Shown: in pieces, positions 22,965 to 35,778 of the stretch
Layout: each line of letters begins with the position of its first letter
Numbering within the stretch: position 1 is the first letter of the stretch
Translations under genes and position numbers: made by a program
NCBI GenBank assembly: GCA_027924645.1
Contig: BSBN01000187.1
Location: 11,054,001-11,118,000, forward strand
Length of the DNA stretch: 64,000 bases
Source: Cunninghamia lanceolata
Taxonomy: Eukaryota > Streptophyta > Pinopsida > Cupressales > Cupressaceae
Direction of reading: 5' to 3'
Notes under the pieces: generated by a model
The model's database searches: none
Told to the model about the DNA's origin: nothing
Seen by the model: the letters and a program-made list of their open reading frames with translations, nothing else

Positions 22965-23793
22965 CAAATGTAAGAGAATTGTAATAGGTCATGTAATGGT
23001 CAATTCCTATGTAAATGAGCCATCAATAGGTCTCTGGGAGGTTGAAAATGTAATTGCTAAATTTGTTGTCAATGCAATATTACAAAAATGCAAAAAAAAA
23101 AGAACAATAGGATGGAATACCAAAGGTCATAGAGTAGTTGAGTTAGTTTCATTTATTTGGAGAAGTTAGAAACTAAAGAGTCATGATGTAATTCCTTTAA
23201 AAGGCCTTGTATCCATTTGTGAAGATAGAGGGGAGAAGGTTGGAGAATGTGGGTTGTTACATTTTGATGTGATATCAATAAAAGATACCCTTGTTTCTGC
23301 ATTTCTGAATGTTAAACTGCTATTTCAGAGATTGGTACAGATTTGTATAGATTTTATATGACCATAATGTGGTATGGATGGAAAGAGTATTGAGTCTACT
23401 TTCTATTTCTTTATGTTGCATCAAATTTCATTAAGATTTGGATAAGTTATGGCATTTTTATTGAGGGTAGGTCTGCAGAGTTTAATTTTCTGAAAATGTA
23501 GTCTAAAAATATGCATGGTACGGCTTGGTACAGCCTCAAATTGATGAATATAATAGATGGATGGAAAGATATGTGTTTCTAGTTTATAATTATTTTAGTT
23601 TGGTATAATTTCATTAAGTTTTGCGAGAGATATTGCAATTTTGGTGAGGGTAGGTCTGAACGCTACCTAGGGTTTGCAGTTTTGGAAAAAAAAAATCATA
23701 ACCTTCTCCCCTACCATTGGATCTTCATGAAAATTGGAGGAAAAATATGTATTAATGTTATCTTCAACCTAAACAAAGCAATTGGATTAGTTA
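22965..23793. other. Non-coding flank with LTR-like remnant and imperfect repeats
   Basis: No gene is seen. About 23190-23330 resembles the end of an LTR or a gene 3' end (TTTAAAAGG box, then AATAAA at about 23278). A pair of imperfect direct repeats with ATTTCATTAAG and GAGGGTAGGTCTG lies near 23425-23480 and 23608-23660, set about 180 bases apart. An A-run occurs at 23090-23100. Confidence 0.45.
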
Positions 23794-26700
23794 TTTGATT
23801 TGTTAATGTTATTGAGGATAGTTTTGGTCCTCCTACCTCTGCATCCAACAATAGGAGGATGCATATTCCATCTACAACTATGGAGCCATTCTTAGTGGAT
23901 GACTTTGTAGTATATTTCAAGAGAAATTACTTTTCTCTGTGCCAAGTATTGGGTGTTGATGCTCAGGACAGAACCCCAGTTGGCATTATGATGATGGCAA
24001 TGGGGATTCAAAACTCTGAGGTCAATGATGAATATGATTTTACATCTTTTATTGAGAAAATGTTGCATGATGGATTGCTTCAAATAATGGAAAACAAAAC
24101 CCCCATGAATTTCAAACATTATTATTTATTGTGCCATTTGATATTGTATCAAAATAGAAGAAGGTGGACCAGTAGGATGGATTTGAGCATGATAGACCAA
24201 AGAAGACAGATTACCTGTGCAATGTTGGTGCCACATTTGGGATAGTAATTGCAAGAACTGCAATTACATAGTGTTTCATGATGATTTTGCAGTAAGGATA
24301 ATGGCTTCACTAGGATTTCTTTCACCTAGGTTGTCTAGAGGAATTTTAAAGGTATTGAGGCCTCTTGCTTTGAAGCCAAAACAAGGCCACATGCACAACT
24401 TTGCTGATTGGTTCTTCCTTCCTGACCATACTGTATTCAAAGTTTATGGGTGTACCCAACCACCTCATGCTTTGCCCAAGTTTGTGCCTGATAGATTAGA
24501 ATTTCTAGAATTCATGTGGCAAATGATTTAGATGGAAAGAGATGTGATGAAAAAATAGAATAAGGGCACATTCTTGCCTGATTCAACTATGTTTGGTGAA
24601 TTGTTAGTTGGTTTGGATACCTTGGAGGAATTGCAATCATACTTGAAAACAAGATATTCTTTGAAGTCAAAAATAGAGAGGGTCTATGACCCAGAGGGAC
24701 ACATGAACTTTGTTTGATAGGTCATTCTCACTAGAGTTGGGATATCACATCAAGTTAACTTTGATGAGGATGTGATTAGAAACTGCCTTACTCCAAAGGA
24801 AGTGTATGACAAAAAAAGGAAATGGGAAATTTTGAAAAGGATTAAGGATCGTAAGAAGAAGAAAAACCCTAACTTTTTGGGATTTTTTGTTGAAGAAAAT
24901 GACCCATTGAAAAGAATAAATCTGAAAATTGACAATTTTAAAAAAATATATGACAAAGTAGAGAGCCAACCTACAAAATATGCTAAGATCCCAATGAAGA
25001 GGTTAGTTGGAGTTGTAATTACAAAACCTACTCCTAATTCTATGTTAGTACAAGATCCTCCATCCCCTAATCAGCCAATATCAAAGAAACAAAAGGTGGC
25101 TGATGTGTCTCTATTGGCGCCATATGAAATAACAGAAGGAGTGGGAGACACTGATGAGGTGGAAAATATTTTGAGGTACATGGGAGATCGTGAAGAGGTT
25201 GATCAACCCCTTGTTGGTCAAGAGAGAGAGGCACATAAACCTAAGGCAAGGATGGATGAATAGACACAAGGTGAGCCTGAGATGAATGAAGATGAAAGAA
25301 TTGTGGCCTCTATGAGATTTCTGGATGATGATGATTTCATCAACACTCTAGAGTTCAAGGATTTTTGGCTAAATATGAAGATGAAAGAATTTAAGGAAAA
25401 AGTTGAAATAAATAAAATGGGTATAGATGAGTCTCAACACCATCAGATTGTAACCCAAACATTCAAAGAACTAAAGATTGATGAAATAAATGTCAGCCCT
25501 CAAGAGGCTCAACAAATGGTTTTGAAAAACATGTTAATCATCCCTGGCATGGAATTGAAGAAAATGTTTTTGTTGGATCAAGTAAGAAGTTAGGATGATC
25601 CAATAATGGTTGTTGAATTTGATTTTGAGGATGGTGTGAGTGGTGTTGGTTATAACCCAAACATTGAGACTCTAGCATTGTGGGCCACACAGAAGAACAC
25701 AAATAAGCCAAGATTGCTAGATGTGAGCCAGAAGTTGAGAGGAACAGCAATGGTCAGGACACTAAAGGATACCTCAGCCCTTGAAGTAGCCACATTGACT
25801 ATGCATTCTGTCATGTTCACACAAGCTACTATGAAAAATGTGCAATTCAAAATGAATGAGTATGAGAAAAATAAACTTGAAATGAATGATGAAATCAATA
25901 AATTGTATTTGGAGAATGTAAAGCTAAAGCAACAATTAAAGGGCATTGATTTTTCTCAGAGTAAGGCAATTGTACCTTATCAACCCCTTATGCCACAAGA
26001 AATTGGTCACAATATTGTTCCTTGAGTATGAGAAAAATAAAATTGAAATGAATGATGAAATCAATACATTGTATCTAGAGAATGTAAAGCTAAAGCAACA
26101 ATTAAATGGCATTGATTTTTCTCAGAGTAAGGCAATTGTGCCTTATCAACCCCTTATGCCACAAGAAATTGGTGACAATATTGTTCCTATTGAGCAATTA
26201 AATGCTATGAAACCAAATTTTGAGAAAGAGATTGAGAAACTGAAACAAACAAATGAGGCCACTAAGTAGGAGACCAAGTCAAATACTTTTGGAATAATTG
26301 AAAATATTTTGGAATATAGGGTCAAACTTGTGTTGGATAAGATTGAGGAGGTGCACAATTGTTATTCTTCTTTGTGTTAGGAATTAGAGGAGATGAATGC
26401 CAATATTCCCATACTTGATCCCTTGCTGAAGAAATGGCAACCATTTCATCACACTCTAATCACTCTGTGTAAAGTATTGCGAAGAAATTTAGATGCCCCT
26501 ACTGCCTTAAGGCCTACAAAGAAAATGGTCAAATTGATCATTGAAGAATTCTAGAATGCATCCAATGAGAGCCACAAAATGAAGTCAAAGCTAGAGTCTT
26601 TTGGAACTTTCAAGCATCAGTTTATCCCAGGCGTACTTGGTGAAGATAAGAAGCTCAAGGGATTTGAAAAATGGAAGAATGAATGTGAACAAATGGTTTC

Positions 26701-26884
26701 TCTCATTGTTGAGCACTTGAAGAAATAAAAAGACCTAAATGTCCTTTGTTTCAATTTGATCTTGGATAGAATAATTACACTAGACACAAGTTATGCCAAG
26801 TTCATCTCTGACAGCAAAGGTCTCCTCAACAAAAGATGGAAGGATCATCAAGCTAATTTGCTTCAAATTCAAGACTACAAATGA
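23794..26884 (+). pseudogene. T1: decayed long gene of an unrecognised repeat family
   Basis: An almost continuous plus-strand frame, first in one frame (to about 24240), then in a second (24217-26022), then in a third after a tandem duplication. Five of the six internal stops checked in the middle part are TAG. The first 130 residues are hydrophobic-helical. Their pattern (L-x-Q-V-x-G, a G-I-M run, then W/F-x3-I-x3-L and N-F-K-H-Y-Y-L-L) aligns with X-plus at 63480-63680. The middle is Lys/Glu-rich with proline-rich linkers, and the end is helical (coiled coil 25850-26260, then to about 26884). The N-terminal domain of X is missing here. I do not recognise the function; it looks like a passenger gene of a repetitive element and not an active host gene. 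Confidence 0.6.
25858..26189 (+). repeat. 166-base tandem duplication inside T1
   Basis: Two copies (25858-26023 and 26024-26189) of a coiled-coil coding segment differ at roughly eight sites. The period is 166 bases, one more than a multiple of three, so the second copy is in another frame and the first copy ends at a TGA at the joint. Confidence 0.9.
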
Positions 26885-28149
26885 CACAGTGACTACACTA
26901 TGTATCAATGGGAGCAACAATATCTTTCAACTAAAGATTGAACAGGACAAAGCATGCAATGAAGCTAAGTGAGCATCAAGCTAGAGTCTTCAAGCACTAA
27001 GTCTTCATCAGCAAAATTTGGACATCCTCCTTTTTGTCTCTTTCTTGTTTTTATTCTTTTCAAAATGTATTTGAATATTTGGAGGTTTTATAAAGACTTT
27101 ATAAAACTAAACATTGTAATATGTCACACCAAGGGGTGGGAATATGAAAAGTCATTTTTTGAATTTGAAAGGTCTAAAGCTTGTTGCTTCCTTCATCCCT
27201 ATAAGAAGGAAACTAAGACCTTGGGGCGGTCTCTCTAGGAAGTTGATTTTGGAAAGAGACATTGTAAAGGCATGTTTTCTAAAGCATATCAATAAAAGCG
27301 AACTGCATTTCTCTAGTGCCTAAAATCTAGTTCTCAATTACTTGTTGAATGTTATTGATATATTCTATCTGGTTGTCTCCATTTTATCTTCTCCTTATTA
27401 TTTGAATTAGCATATCAAGTATATGTCTAATTTTTCAAAACATACTTAGTGTTTTGTGTGATTTGTTTGATAGGGTTTCCTTAAGTAGGAATTAAATTCC
27501 ATTTAATAGGTCACTATAATTTGGAGGATTCAAGTTGGATAACTAACTACAACTAGATAAAAAATAATCTTGCATGTTTATGCCAGTCATAGACAATATT
27601 ATGCCAAGTAATTCGAGTTATAACTAGAAAGAAGACACAAATCTATGTGTGATTAGACTCCATTGCCCAGTTGAGGAAAAGGCACTGATCAATTCTTTTC
27701 CAAAGTCATTTCCTTGTATAATATTTCAAAATCCAATTTTAATTCTCTGTTGTAGTAGTAGTGTTTAGTATAGATAAAAATAACCTATTCAAATTATATG
27801 CCAATCTGAATTAGGTTAAAGTGGATGATTTAATTGACAAAATTACATAAACTCCAAAATCTACTCAAATTCACCAATCAATTTGAGGAGTAATTATTCA
27901 TTGGTAAACATAAGTTAATACCCACCTAGGCATAACAGAGCTTGAAGTGTAGTAAATTTCAATCATTTGATTGATTGTATTTGTTGGCCAATTCACTTGT
28001 AAAACCTAATCATAAGGCCTAGCATACCTTTAGGGTTTTACAACCTGCTGATTTGGGAACCAACACAATCTAAACGATCTCTTCTCCTTCTATCATGAAC
28101 TTGGAGAACCAATTCTGCACTACCTATGCTTGATGCTTCTTTGCATTGA
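26885..28149. other. Non-coding stretch with LTR-like or 3'-end signals
   Basis: At 26960-27345 there is a T-rich tract, a TATAAG box near 27201 and AATAAA near 27290 followed by GCGAACTGC, which looks like the TATA and poly(A) part of an LTR or the 3' end of the T1 transcript. From 27346 to 28149 the sequence is AT-rich and I see nothing more in it. Confidence 0.4.
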
Positions 28150-31100
28150 GATCACTTATTTCTTCCTAAGTTACTAATGTTAATGTAGTTGGTGCTTTCG
28201 TTATTTGTGTTCCATGGGTGACCAATCCATTGACAAATGCATGAAGCTGGGAAATGCACCCCTTCAACTATTTGTTCTTCATCTTGGTCTTGTAGATGCG
28301 AGCTATTGTTGCCTCCACATTGTCCTTGAGCTCTTCGATCTCTTGCTTGGTAGTTGCATGACCAAGGTCCAAGGTGGTTATCTGATACTCACTAGTTGAA
28401 ATTTCCCCCTTGGCCTTGTCTACTATAGGTATAGCTAAATGTGTTGTCCTATGTCTAGTTGTGTCTCTCTTTATGGCAGAAACAACCCTCGCCTTGCATT
28501 TAGGCTTTATTCCTTTAGTAGAAAATAATGACTTGAAATCAAAAGGAATAATATTGGTAGGAGGCTCTATTACCTCAAATGTTAGCCATTATGGGATATC
28601 GTATGTTGGTCCTTCATGACCTATTTTCTCAATTTGAGCATCTTTGTTAGTCATATACGTATCCTTATCAGAACCTCCCTCTTCTTGCTATAGCACCTCC
28701 TCCTAAGGAATCTCTTCTTGTTGTGGCACTTCTTGAGGAACATCTTGCTTGGGAACTTCCTCCTAATGTTTCTCCTATAGGATCTCTTTTTGGGGAATCT
28801 CCTCTTGCTTCTCTTCCTACTAAACAATATCAGAAGCTTCCTGTTGAGGAATATCAATATTTTCACTTGCATCAACTATTTCTCCATTTCTTTATCTTGT
28901 AGGACCTGCTCCTATTTTTTGTTCAGGCTCTTAAGACCCTTCATCTACCTACTCTTATGTTTGCCTAATTTATCCATCAGTAGGAATATCCTAAGCAATT
29001 TCTTTGTGAACATCCATGAGTGATACATCCTCAACAGATTTATATGTCCCCTTAGGTCAAGATATATCCACCTCTTCTTCACCTATTGTTATTCTATTTA
29101 CTAGGTTATCTAACTGACCTTGGCCCAATGGCTCTTGAGGAGATCCTAATTTCTCGATATCTGATATGTCTTGTACTATTTTTTCTTGGCTTTGGATTTT
29201 TAATCATTTCAATATCTTCTTCTTATTGAGGTGCTTGTAGGGGTGCCTCTGAATATGCTAGAAAGGAACTTACTAGATCATTGGTCACATCTCTAGTGAC
29301 CTCATCATTAGTTAGGTCAATTACACTATGCAATGGCAAATGCAATCCTTCAGCTATGGCTTGTTCTTTTGTCCTTTCTTTCTCAGCTATCTTCTATTTT
29401 ACCTGCATGATTTGTTGAGCTGACATACCATGTTGGAGTTCCCTCACTACTCATCCAGTTAGGGAAGAACAATCTTCTACTTGTTGTGCTAGATATGCTT
29501 GAAGTGTAATGGGTGGCAAGGATGGACCTACTTGGGGTTGATCCTTTGCAAACATTAGTTCCATTTTCATGGGCCCCTTGGCTATAGCTTGATTATCCAC
29601 TAGTTTGGATACTGTGCCCCTCATTGGTGTAAGAGCCCCTCTCTTTTACTTAGGGATAATTAAACCTCCCAATAAGTCTATTGTATGATGCTCTGGCATA
29701 GCTACAGTGGGGATGGGGATCACTGGTAACAACTGATCACTTGGAGGTGATGGACTTATGGCCATAGTAACCCCTTCTTCTATCAAATCTTCTCCAGATG
29801 CAGAGGGTCCTACCTTTTCTAGCTTTACCTCCATAATTCTTCTCTTCTTGATAAGAAAATCATCATACTCTAAATCCACCCTATCTTTCATGTTTCTTTT
29901 CTTATCATAGGTGATGGCCACACCCTTTGCTTTTGGTTCATTCAATTTTCTCTCAACCCACTTCTGGGTGGCAGTCATGACCTTCCTGGTTATCACATCG
30001 ATGGAGGTCTCCTCTAGTTATGTCAAGTCTAGAAGGGTTAAATCCTCTTTGTACACTTGTTTCTCCTCATATTCTATGTCCATGACTTGACCATCATCTG
30101 ATTTCACTTGAGGAGGGACTTCAAAACATCCCAATGTCCTGACCTAGTTGAGGTTCAATCTTTGGTACCCTCTCTTCCTCACATCCTCTTCATCTATATA
30201 ATCAGTCCAGAAGTCTTGTAGGTGAGGAATGTGTTGTAACTTCTTATCGACATACCTCTCCATCCTATGGTAGGGGTCAAAACTCCTTGCAAGAGGGAAC
30301 AATTACAAATGCAACATCTGCAACTCTGCATTAGAGTGTTTAGCATTACCGATATTTAGACAAGTATACCAGTTGATAGATATCAGAAACTTGATGTTTC
30401 CTATATTATTCTTCTGTACATATGCTTAATATGAAGGTATGATTTACCTTGTGATTTCCAATAGAAATACCCTATCTGTAGGGCATCAGGGCAACATATA
30501 AGGATTCCCTTCAAATCCCTCCATCCTAATATTTATAAAGGTGGGGAACTAGATAAACTAGGCCCCATGTGGCTATATTACCTCCTGGGCTTCTTTGGAG
30601 AGCCTTTTAGCTTGATCTCCCTCCATTAGCCTAACTAGGTACATGATGAAGCAATCATTCATAGTTTTGTAGTGTTCGATGGACTACCTCCTCTCCAACT
30701 GTGGATAGTATTCCCTTACTAGTTGGTTTGTGGGCTCATGCCCTAATCTTTTGACTATTTGCAACCCAGTGAATTGGTGCTTGTAGGTGCATGCATACTA
30801 ATGCAAGAGCATCCCTAGTTCAAGAGCAATCTTGCATCAACCAAAAACATTTGCATTTCAATTTGTTTGCAGTTTAGCTTGTTTCCTTTCATTTTCTAGT
30901 TTAGTTCAGGTAGTTCAGTTAGTAGCAGTTTCTATATTTTGGTCCACATTCTGCTGCAATTGCATTTCACATATTTTAGAGCTAGACTTAGCATCTAGAC
31001 TCAATTATCTACATCATATCTAGATTTTAGAGCATTTGGATTAAGTACCAGAAAGATATCGCTATCAGAAGATCAACTATTTTCTCAAAATAGAGCATCC

Positions 31101-32380
31101 TGACAATCTCTGATAACTAGCTAAAGGAGAATACTTGCAGAGCATTCCTCAATTTGTGGAGCTTAAAAATACATCATTCAATGATCTTTGGTTCATAGCT
31201 GACCTTTCCCAAGATCCACTTATCATTCCATTCATTTGCAGAAGTGCCCTACATGATTAGGTCTGACCTACCCGTGTACACATGTTACAACTCTTCATTG
31301 GATTTTGTGACCTTCCTTCACCGACATGGAGGAATATTTTGTATTGGAGATGATATATAAGGATGTAATAGATCCCTAGGCAAGTAGTTAGTGATTGGTT
31401 CATAATCCATAGTTTAGATTGATGCAAAGGAACTTCAAAGCTATATCTTGCGCATATTCTGATATTCTGTAATCAGGCTTTTGTAGCCCTACTTGTAACC
31501 CCGCATGATGCCAACCAGATTGTATTTGAATTCTATTATATACTAAATGACTAAATCTATGTTTGTTTCATATCTTTGAGTTGTTTCTATTGTGTTTACT
31601 CTTGCTATACTATCTGGGTAGTTCATTCTGTGAACCCTCCTATCGTGACTGCACCACATACACCAAATAGGATGTTGTGTAGAATATCTAGTTCTTCTTC
31701 TTCCATGCTATCATATGATCATGGAGTTTTTCACTGATGAGTTTGGCCCAATGTACTACCTTGCCTACTCTTTCACATGGTGGATCAGGCCAAACATCCA
31801 TGGCTCAAAAGCCCCTTGAATATATCCTTCCACCCATCCTTCTCAACAACCTTATCATATATTGTACCTTTAGATTGAAGTCAAACTTGTACATGTTTTG
31901 GGGTATTTTAGCAATTACCTTAGCCCTAGTTGCAGGATCCATTCTTGACAAATACATAATATTTTTGCAATTTGTAAGGTTGTTATTGAACTCTACAAAC
32001 AAGGTGTTCAGGTCTATTTCAAATATATCCTAGTCCCTGGGTAACCTGAATGCATTGGTGATGCCCTTGATATAAAGGTCCACATATACCCTTCCTTGAT
32101 GTTCTACCCTTCTATTCATAGGATTATACTTATGTGAACATTCAACGACTAACTCCAAGGCTTCTGGTGCATATGGAAACCTAATGGCATGGTACATTCT
32201 GCTTGATACCATGTTTCTCAATATGGCATCATCCTCTCGAACCTGGATCCTTGCCCTAAACGCATTGAGCTCTAAATTTCCACAGTGAGTGTATAATGCA
32301 TAACCCCTCTTGTTCCATACACCACCAAGAGTGGGGAACATTGGTGGTTTGTATTCTTGTTCGCTACATGTTTGTTATCT
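28150..32380 (-). pseudogene. X-minus: decayed long gene, homologue of X-plus
   Basis: Minus-strand reading from about 32380 gives a protein that aligns well with X-plus. Shared signatures include P-M-F, a V-V-E-C-x3-Y-N-P motif, G-R-V-Y-x-D-L, N-M-Y-K-F-D-F and, past an insertion, Y-P-Q-L-x-R and K-R-L-S-x-E-A-Q-E-V-I. After about 30200 (leftward) it becomes charged and low-complexity, with a Glu/Pro/Gln-rich repeat near 28680-28860, and ends in a short coiled coil near 28200-28400. Many in-frame stops, most of them TAG. An 0.86 kb insert (30798-31656) splits the N-terminal domain. Function unknown; no catalytic motif is seen. Confidence 0.6.
30798..31656. mobile_element. Insertion of about 0.86 kb inside X-minus (solo-LTR-like)
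   Basis: Homology between X-minus and X-plus stops at about 30797 and resumes at about 31657, with CATA on both sides. The insert has no ORF of note. It carries a TATATAAGG box near 31357 and a T-rich downstream part, as expected of a solo LTR in plus orientation. Exact ends and the target duplication are unclear. Confidence 0.5.
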
Positions 32381-32699
32381 CTACATCTTGTGCTACAAAG
32401 TATAGTTATCCATACAATTCATACATTAGGGAACCAAAATGGGGATACTAATCTTAATCTACTAGGTAATTAAAAATCCCATTATAGCCAATAGTTAACA
32501 AACTAAAATTAATCTTTGATTTTACCCTTGTAGAAGAAATTTACCCTAGGTAAGAAGGAATTACTGTAATGGTAAAATGGAAAGGGAAGAAGTTTTTTGT
32601 ATCCATACCTAGCAACTGTAATACCACCTTGATTTCTTACTATGTGATAGATTACATTTAACTAAGCTAACACTATATCAACCTCCTATAATTTCACCT
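32381..32699. other. Non-coding DNA between X-minus and E1
   Basis: AT-rich sequence with no coding signal. It is upstream of X-minus and could hold its leader or an intron; on the minus strand an AG-ended pyrimidine-poor junction near 32390 is a weak acceptor candidate. E1 begins at 32700. Confidence 0.35.
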
Positions 32700-34167
32700 T
32701 GTTGGCAAGAGACACTGATTTGATGAATGTTGAATGTTGTCATTGATGGCAACAAGGCTAAGGGTTTCTACTAGCATGGCAAAGAGATCTTACACCAGAA
32801 GAATAAATGCCTAAGTATGGGTAGTATACAATATACCAAGTAAGTGAAGGTATGTTTCTCATAGCTACCTAGTGATCACATGTTCCAGTGTTCAAATCTT
32901 GACTTCCTTTGAAAGTCATATGGTAAAAGATCTAAGTCCAGTTGAACAAAGTTAAGTCAGAAATAGTGCATAGTACTAGAGTAAAAGGGTCTGCATTCCT
33001 CCACTATGGTATATTTTTTCTTGTGGTCCTGAGGTAGGAAAGATACATATCATGACTACTTAAATCCAGAGTTATGCCTTCTGAAGTTCCTTCAATCACA
33101 TTCTACAAGTTGTTCTTTATTGGCTTCTAGTTTGATAGTATTTCATTGTGACAGAGCAACAGTTCCAAGATCTACACTTTGCTATAAAGGACTATTATGT
33201 CCTGTAGATGTGAAGGTATGTTAAAATATCAATAATAAATGTTGGATATGGTTTTTAGAGTCTCCTATGGTCCACAGTGAAAGTTATGATGTGACAGTTG
33301 AATTGGTCAAGTGTGTGCTTAAGGGATAGGCCGATAGGCAAGCTAGATCTATATGCGGAGAAGATATATTGTTTGAACAATCAATCTATGTGGTTTAATG
33401 ATTGGTGCCGACCTATATGAAGACTATTGATGTATGTTTGGATCTGCATTTCTATTTGTGCACAAGATCAAGCTGACTAGGTATAACATGTGTACACACA
33501 TTTCATGTTTGGCTTGCCGATGTAAATGTGAAATAAATCTTGTTGCAAATATATTTACTCAATGAATTTCAGTGTTGGAAGAGGAAGGTATGTGCGAATA
33601 TTGTGCAAATATTGTGTGAATAAAATGTGTGTACGATCTAAGGTAGTTTTGTGATCAAGAAAAGATAATAAGAGCAAAAGGGCAGAGAATATGTGAAACA
33701 AAGCAAAAAAGTAGGGCAAACATTATGAAGACATTTGAGTCTATATACTAAGCCATTAATAGAACTGCACTTAATTATTCTATAGATGCATTTGTAGCAG
33801 TCATCTCCTGGCAGTGAGACAATCCTTCTTCTATCTTCTTTTCTATTCTCTTGGCAATGAGCCTATTGTAGTGAGAACTTCTTTGGATAGTGAGTCCTTG
33901 GGCAGTGAGCCCTAAGGTAGTGAGCCTTCATTTAATTTGGTATTGCTATCATAATATATTGTGAGCTAAAACTCATCATGGTTTTTCCCTTTTTTGGGTT
34001 TCCACATAAAATCCTAGTGTCTATGTGTTATGAATTTGTGGCTGATCTTCTTATGTTCACTTTGCTTTCAAGTTATTGAATTTGGTAAATGGGTTAATAA
34101 TTGTGTGAATGAAAAGTTTGTCAAAATATTTATTCACCCCCCCTCTCAATATTCTTTGTATTCAACA
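32700..34167 (+). repeat. E1 5' LTR
   Basis: 1468 bases, TGTTGG to CAACA. Near its end it contains five to six copies of a GGCAGTGAGCC-like motif (33809-33925). It then has the GGTTTTTCCC / GGG-TTTCCACA hairpin (33978-34010) that many plant Copia LTRs carry. Confidence 0.87.
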
Positions 34168-34186
34168 ATTGGTATCAAAACCAAGT
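34168..34186 (+). promoter_or_regulatory. E1 primer-binding site
   Basis: ATTGGTATCAAAACCAAG directly after the LTR, a decayed match to the initiator tRNA-Met site whose intact form (TTGGTATCAGAGC) is in E2. Confidence 0.75.
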
Positions 34187-34235
34187 CCCTTGGAAGAAGC
34201 TTAACAACTTAAGGAAGATCTAGGAAAGTGTACAC

Positions 34236-35356
34236 ATGGTAGCAAGAAGATATCTCACTTCTCGTGAAGCCTCATTTGAAAGAAATGATGAATTACAAGA
34301 TGCTCTTGAAGATCTTAAAAAATTTGAAGCACAAATCAGGGATTTGAAGGATAACATACAAGAAGCTGATGAATGTATTCTAAAGCTAAAAGAACAAGTC
34401 AAGAAGTTCAAAGAAAAATACAAGGAGGTTAGTGAACAATTGATATTAGCCAATGAAATCTTGGATGATTTGCAATTAGTTGTAGAAAGAGCTAAAGTAG
34501 AAGAAGATTTGAATCTATTGGTAAAAATCAAATTAGAAGAATGTGCTAAACTTGAAAAAGAAGTTGTGAGCCTGAAATCAGATTTAGAAAAGGCTAAGAG
34601 CTATGAAGAAAAGTTTAAGATAAGTTCTGCAAAGCATGATGAGATGATTGCTAGCTAGAAGAGTTCAAATGACAAGAAGGGCTTGGGATTTGAAAAAGGA
34701 GAAAGTTCTAAATTAGGTCAAGAAAACTTTGAGATGAAGAAAGACAAAGGCAACTAGTTCCAAAATCAAAAAGAAGACCTAGAAGACCTCCAGTTAGGCA
34801 ACCAAATGCTCAAAGGTACCCATCTTTCAATGGCCATTGTTTTAATTGCAATAATTTTGGTCATAAGGTTACTTAGTGTAGGAGTAGAATGAATTAGAAT
34901 GTTCCATCATTCTCTTGTCAATGTTTCAATTGCAAAAGAATTGGTCACATGGTGAATGAATGTAGAAGTCTGGCAAGGAATGATTTTAACAATACAAGGA
35001 ATACTCAATGTTTCAATGGAAAGTGCTTTGCATGCAATAGATTTGGACATATGGCTAACCAATGTAGATCAAGAATGAATCCAATCAATAGAAGGAATCA
35101 GGGATAGAGGAATGTGGTATACTACAATTGCAATAAGTTTGAACATAGGGCAAGATTTTGTAGAAGCAAGAATGAGAAAAGAGACTATCCTATAGAGAGG
35201 AGGAAAATAGAGAAGAAAGAAGATAAATGTAAAAATAAGGTTGATCCAATTGAAACCAAGAATGAGATGGGAAAGGTTTGGATCAAAAAAGATGTAATCA
35301 AGATCAAAGATGGATCCGCACTAGTTTCTGGTGTAGATACTTCCTCTAGGAAGTAG
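34236..35356 (+). pseudogene. E1 Gag-like protein: coiled coil plus four zinc knuckles
   Basis: It starts at the ATG at 34236, 69 bases after the LTR. About 140 residues of heptad-rich coiled coil are followed by a D-K-K-G-L-G-F-E-K-G-E-S-S segment like the linker before the knuckle in plant Copia Gags. Four C-x2-C-x4-H-x4-C knuckles follow (about 34840-34880, 34920-34965, 35025-35070, 35125-35165), the last decayed (Tyr for Cys, Glu for Gly). The UBN2-type front half of Copia Gag is absent. Several in-frame TAG codons and one frame change break it. Known role of such proteins is RNA packaging; here it may once have packaged E1 RNA in particles of an autonomous partner. Confidence 0.75.
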
Positions 35357-35778
35357 ATTGAGAGTTCTAGCTCATGGGGAGCTGTAATAAAAATCCTAAT
35401 CCCCTAGCCAGATAGTTAGTGCTGGAAACTAGCATGAAGATATGATGAGAAGCTTCATACGATAGATCTTTAGAAAGTAATTCCAAAAGAAAAGGATTGA
35501 ATGTGAAACATTATGGAGCAATCCTAATCAATTGTATTTTACAGAGATGTGTTTGACAGCTTTTTAAAAAGGGCATTTATGGTGACTAGGTCAAGATAAA
35601 TAAAGGGTTAAAAATGGGCTCATTCGATAGACAATTCACTTTGCAATCAAGTTGTAGAAGAATCCTAAGCGACATACAAGATTTCCAAAGATTCAAAATA
35701 GCTCAAAGCGACTTCACAAGAAGGAAACCCTAATTTAGCAAAAGTGGTATTTACAGCTTTAAAACCCTACTGTGAACT
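35357..35778. other. Spacer between E1 Gag and ORF2
   Basis: 422 bases without a frame. Its first part aligns loosely with the spacer of E2 (57310-57954), including a CTAGCTCA-GGGGAG stretch and a CAGTTAGTGCTGGAAA-like piece, but the 3' portion is shorter. Confidence 0.5.

Noticed and set aside
24745..24969. Overlapping minus frames of 74 and 68 codons in T1
   Set aside because: Shadows of the Lys-rich middle part of T1; the plus frame fits the long gene.
28651..28875. Arg/Lys-rich 74-codon minus frame
   Set aside because: It is another frame of the Glu/Pro/Gln-rich repeat of X-minus; the acidic frame continues the X alignment context.
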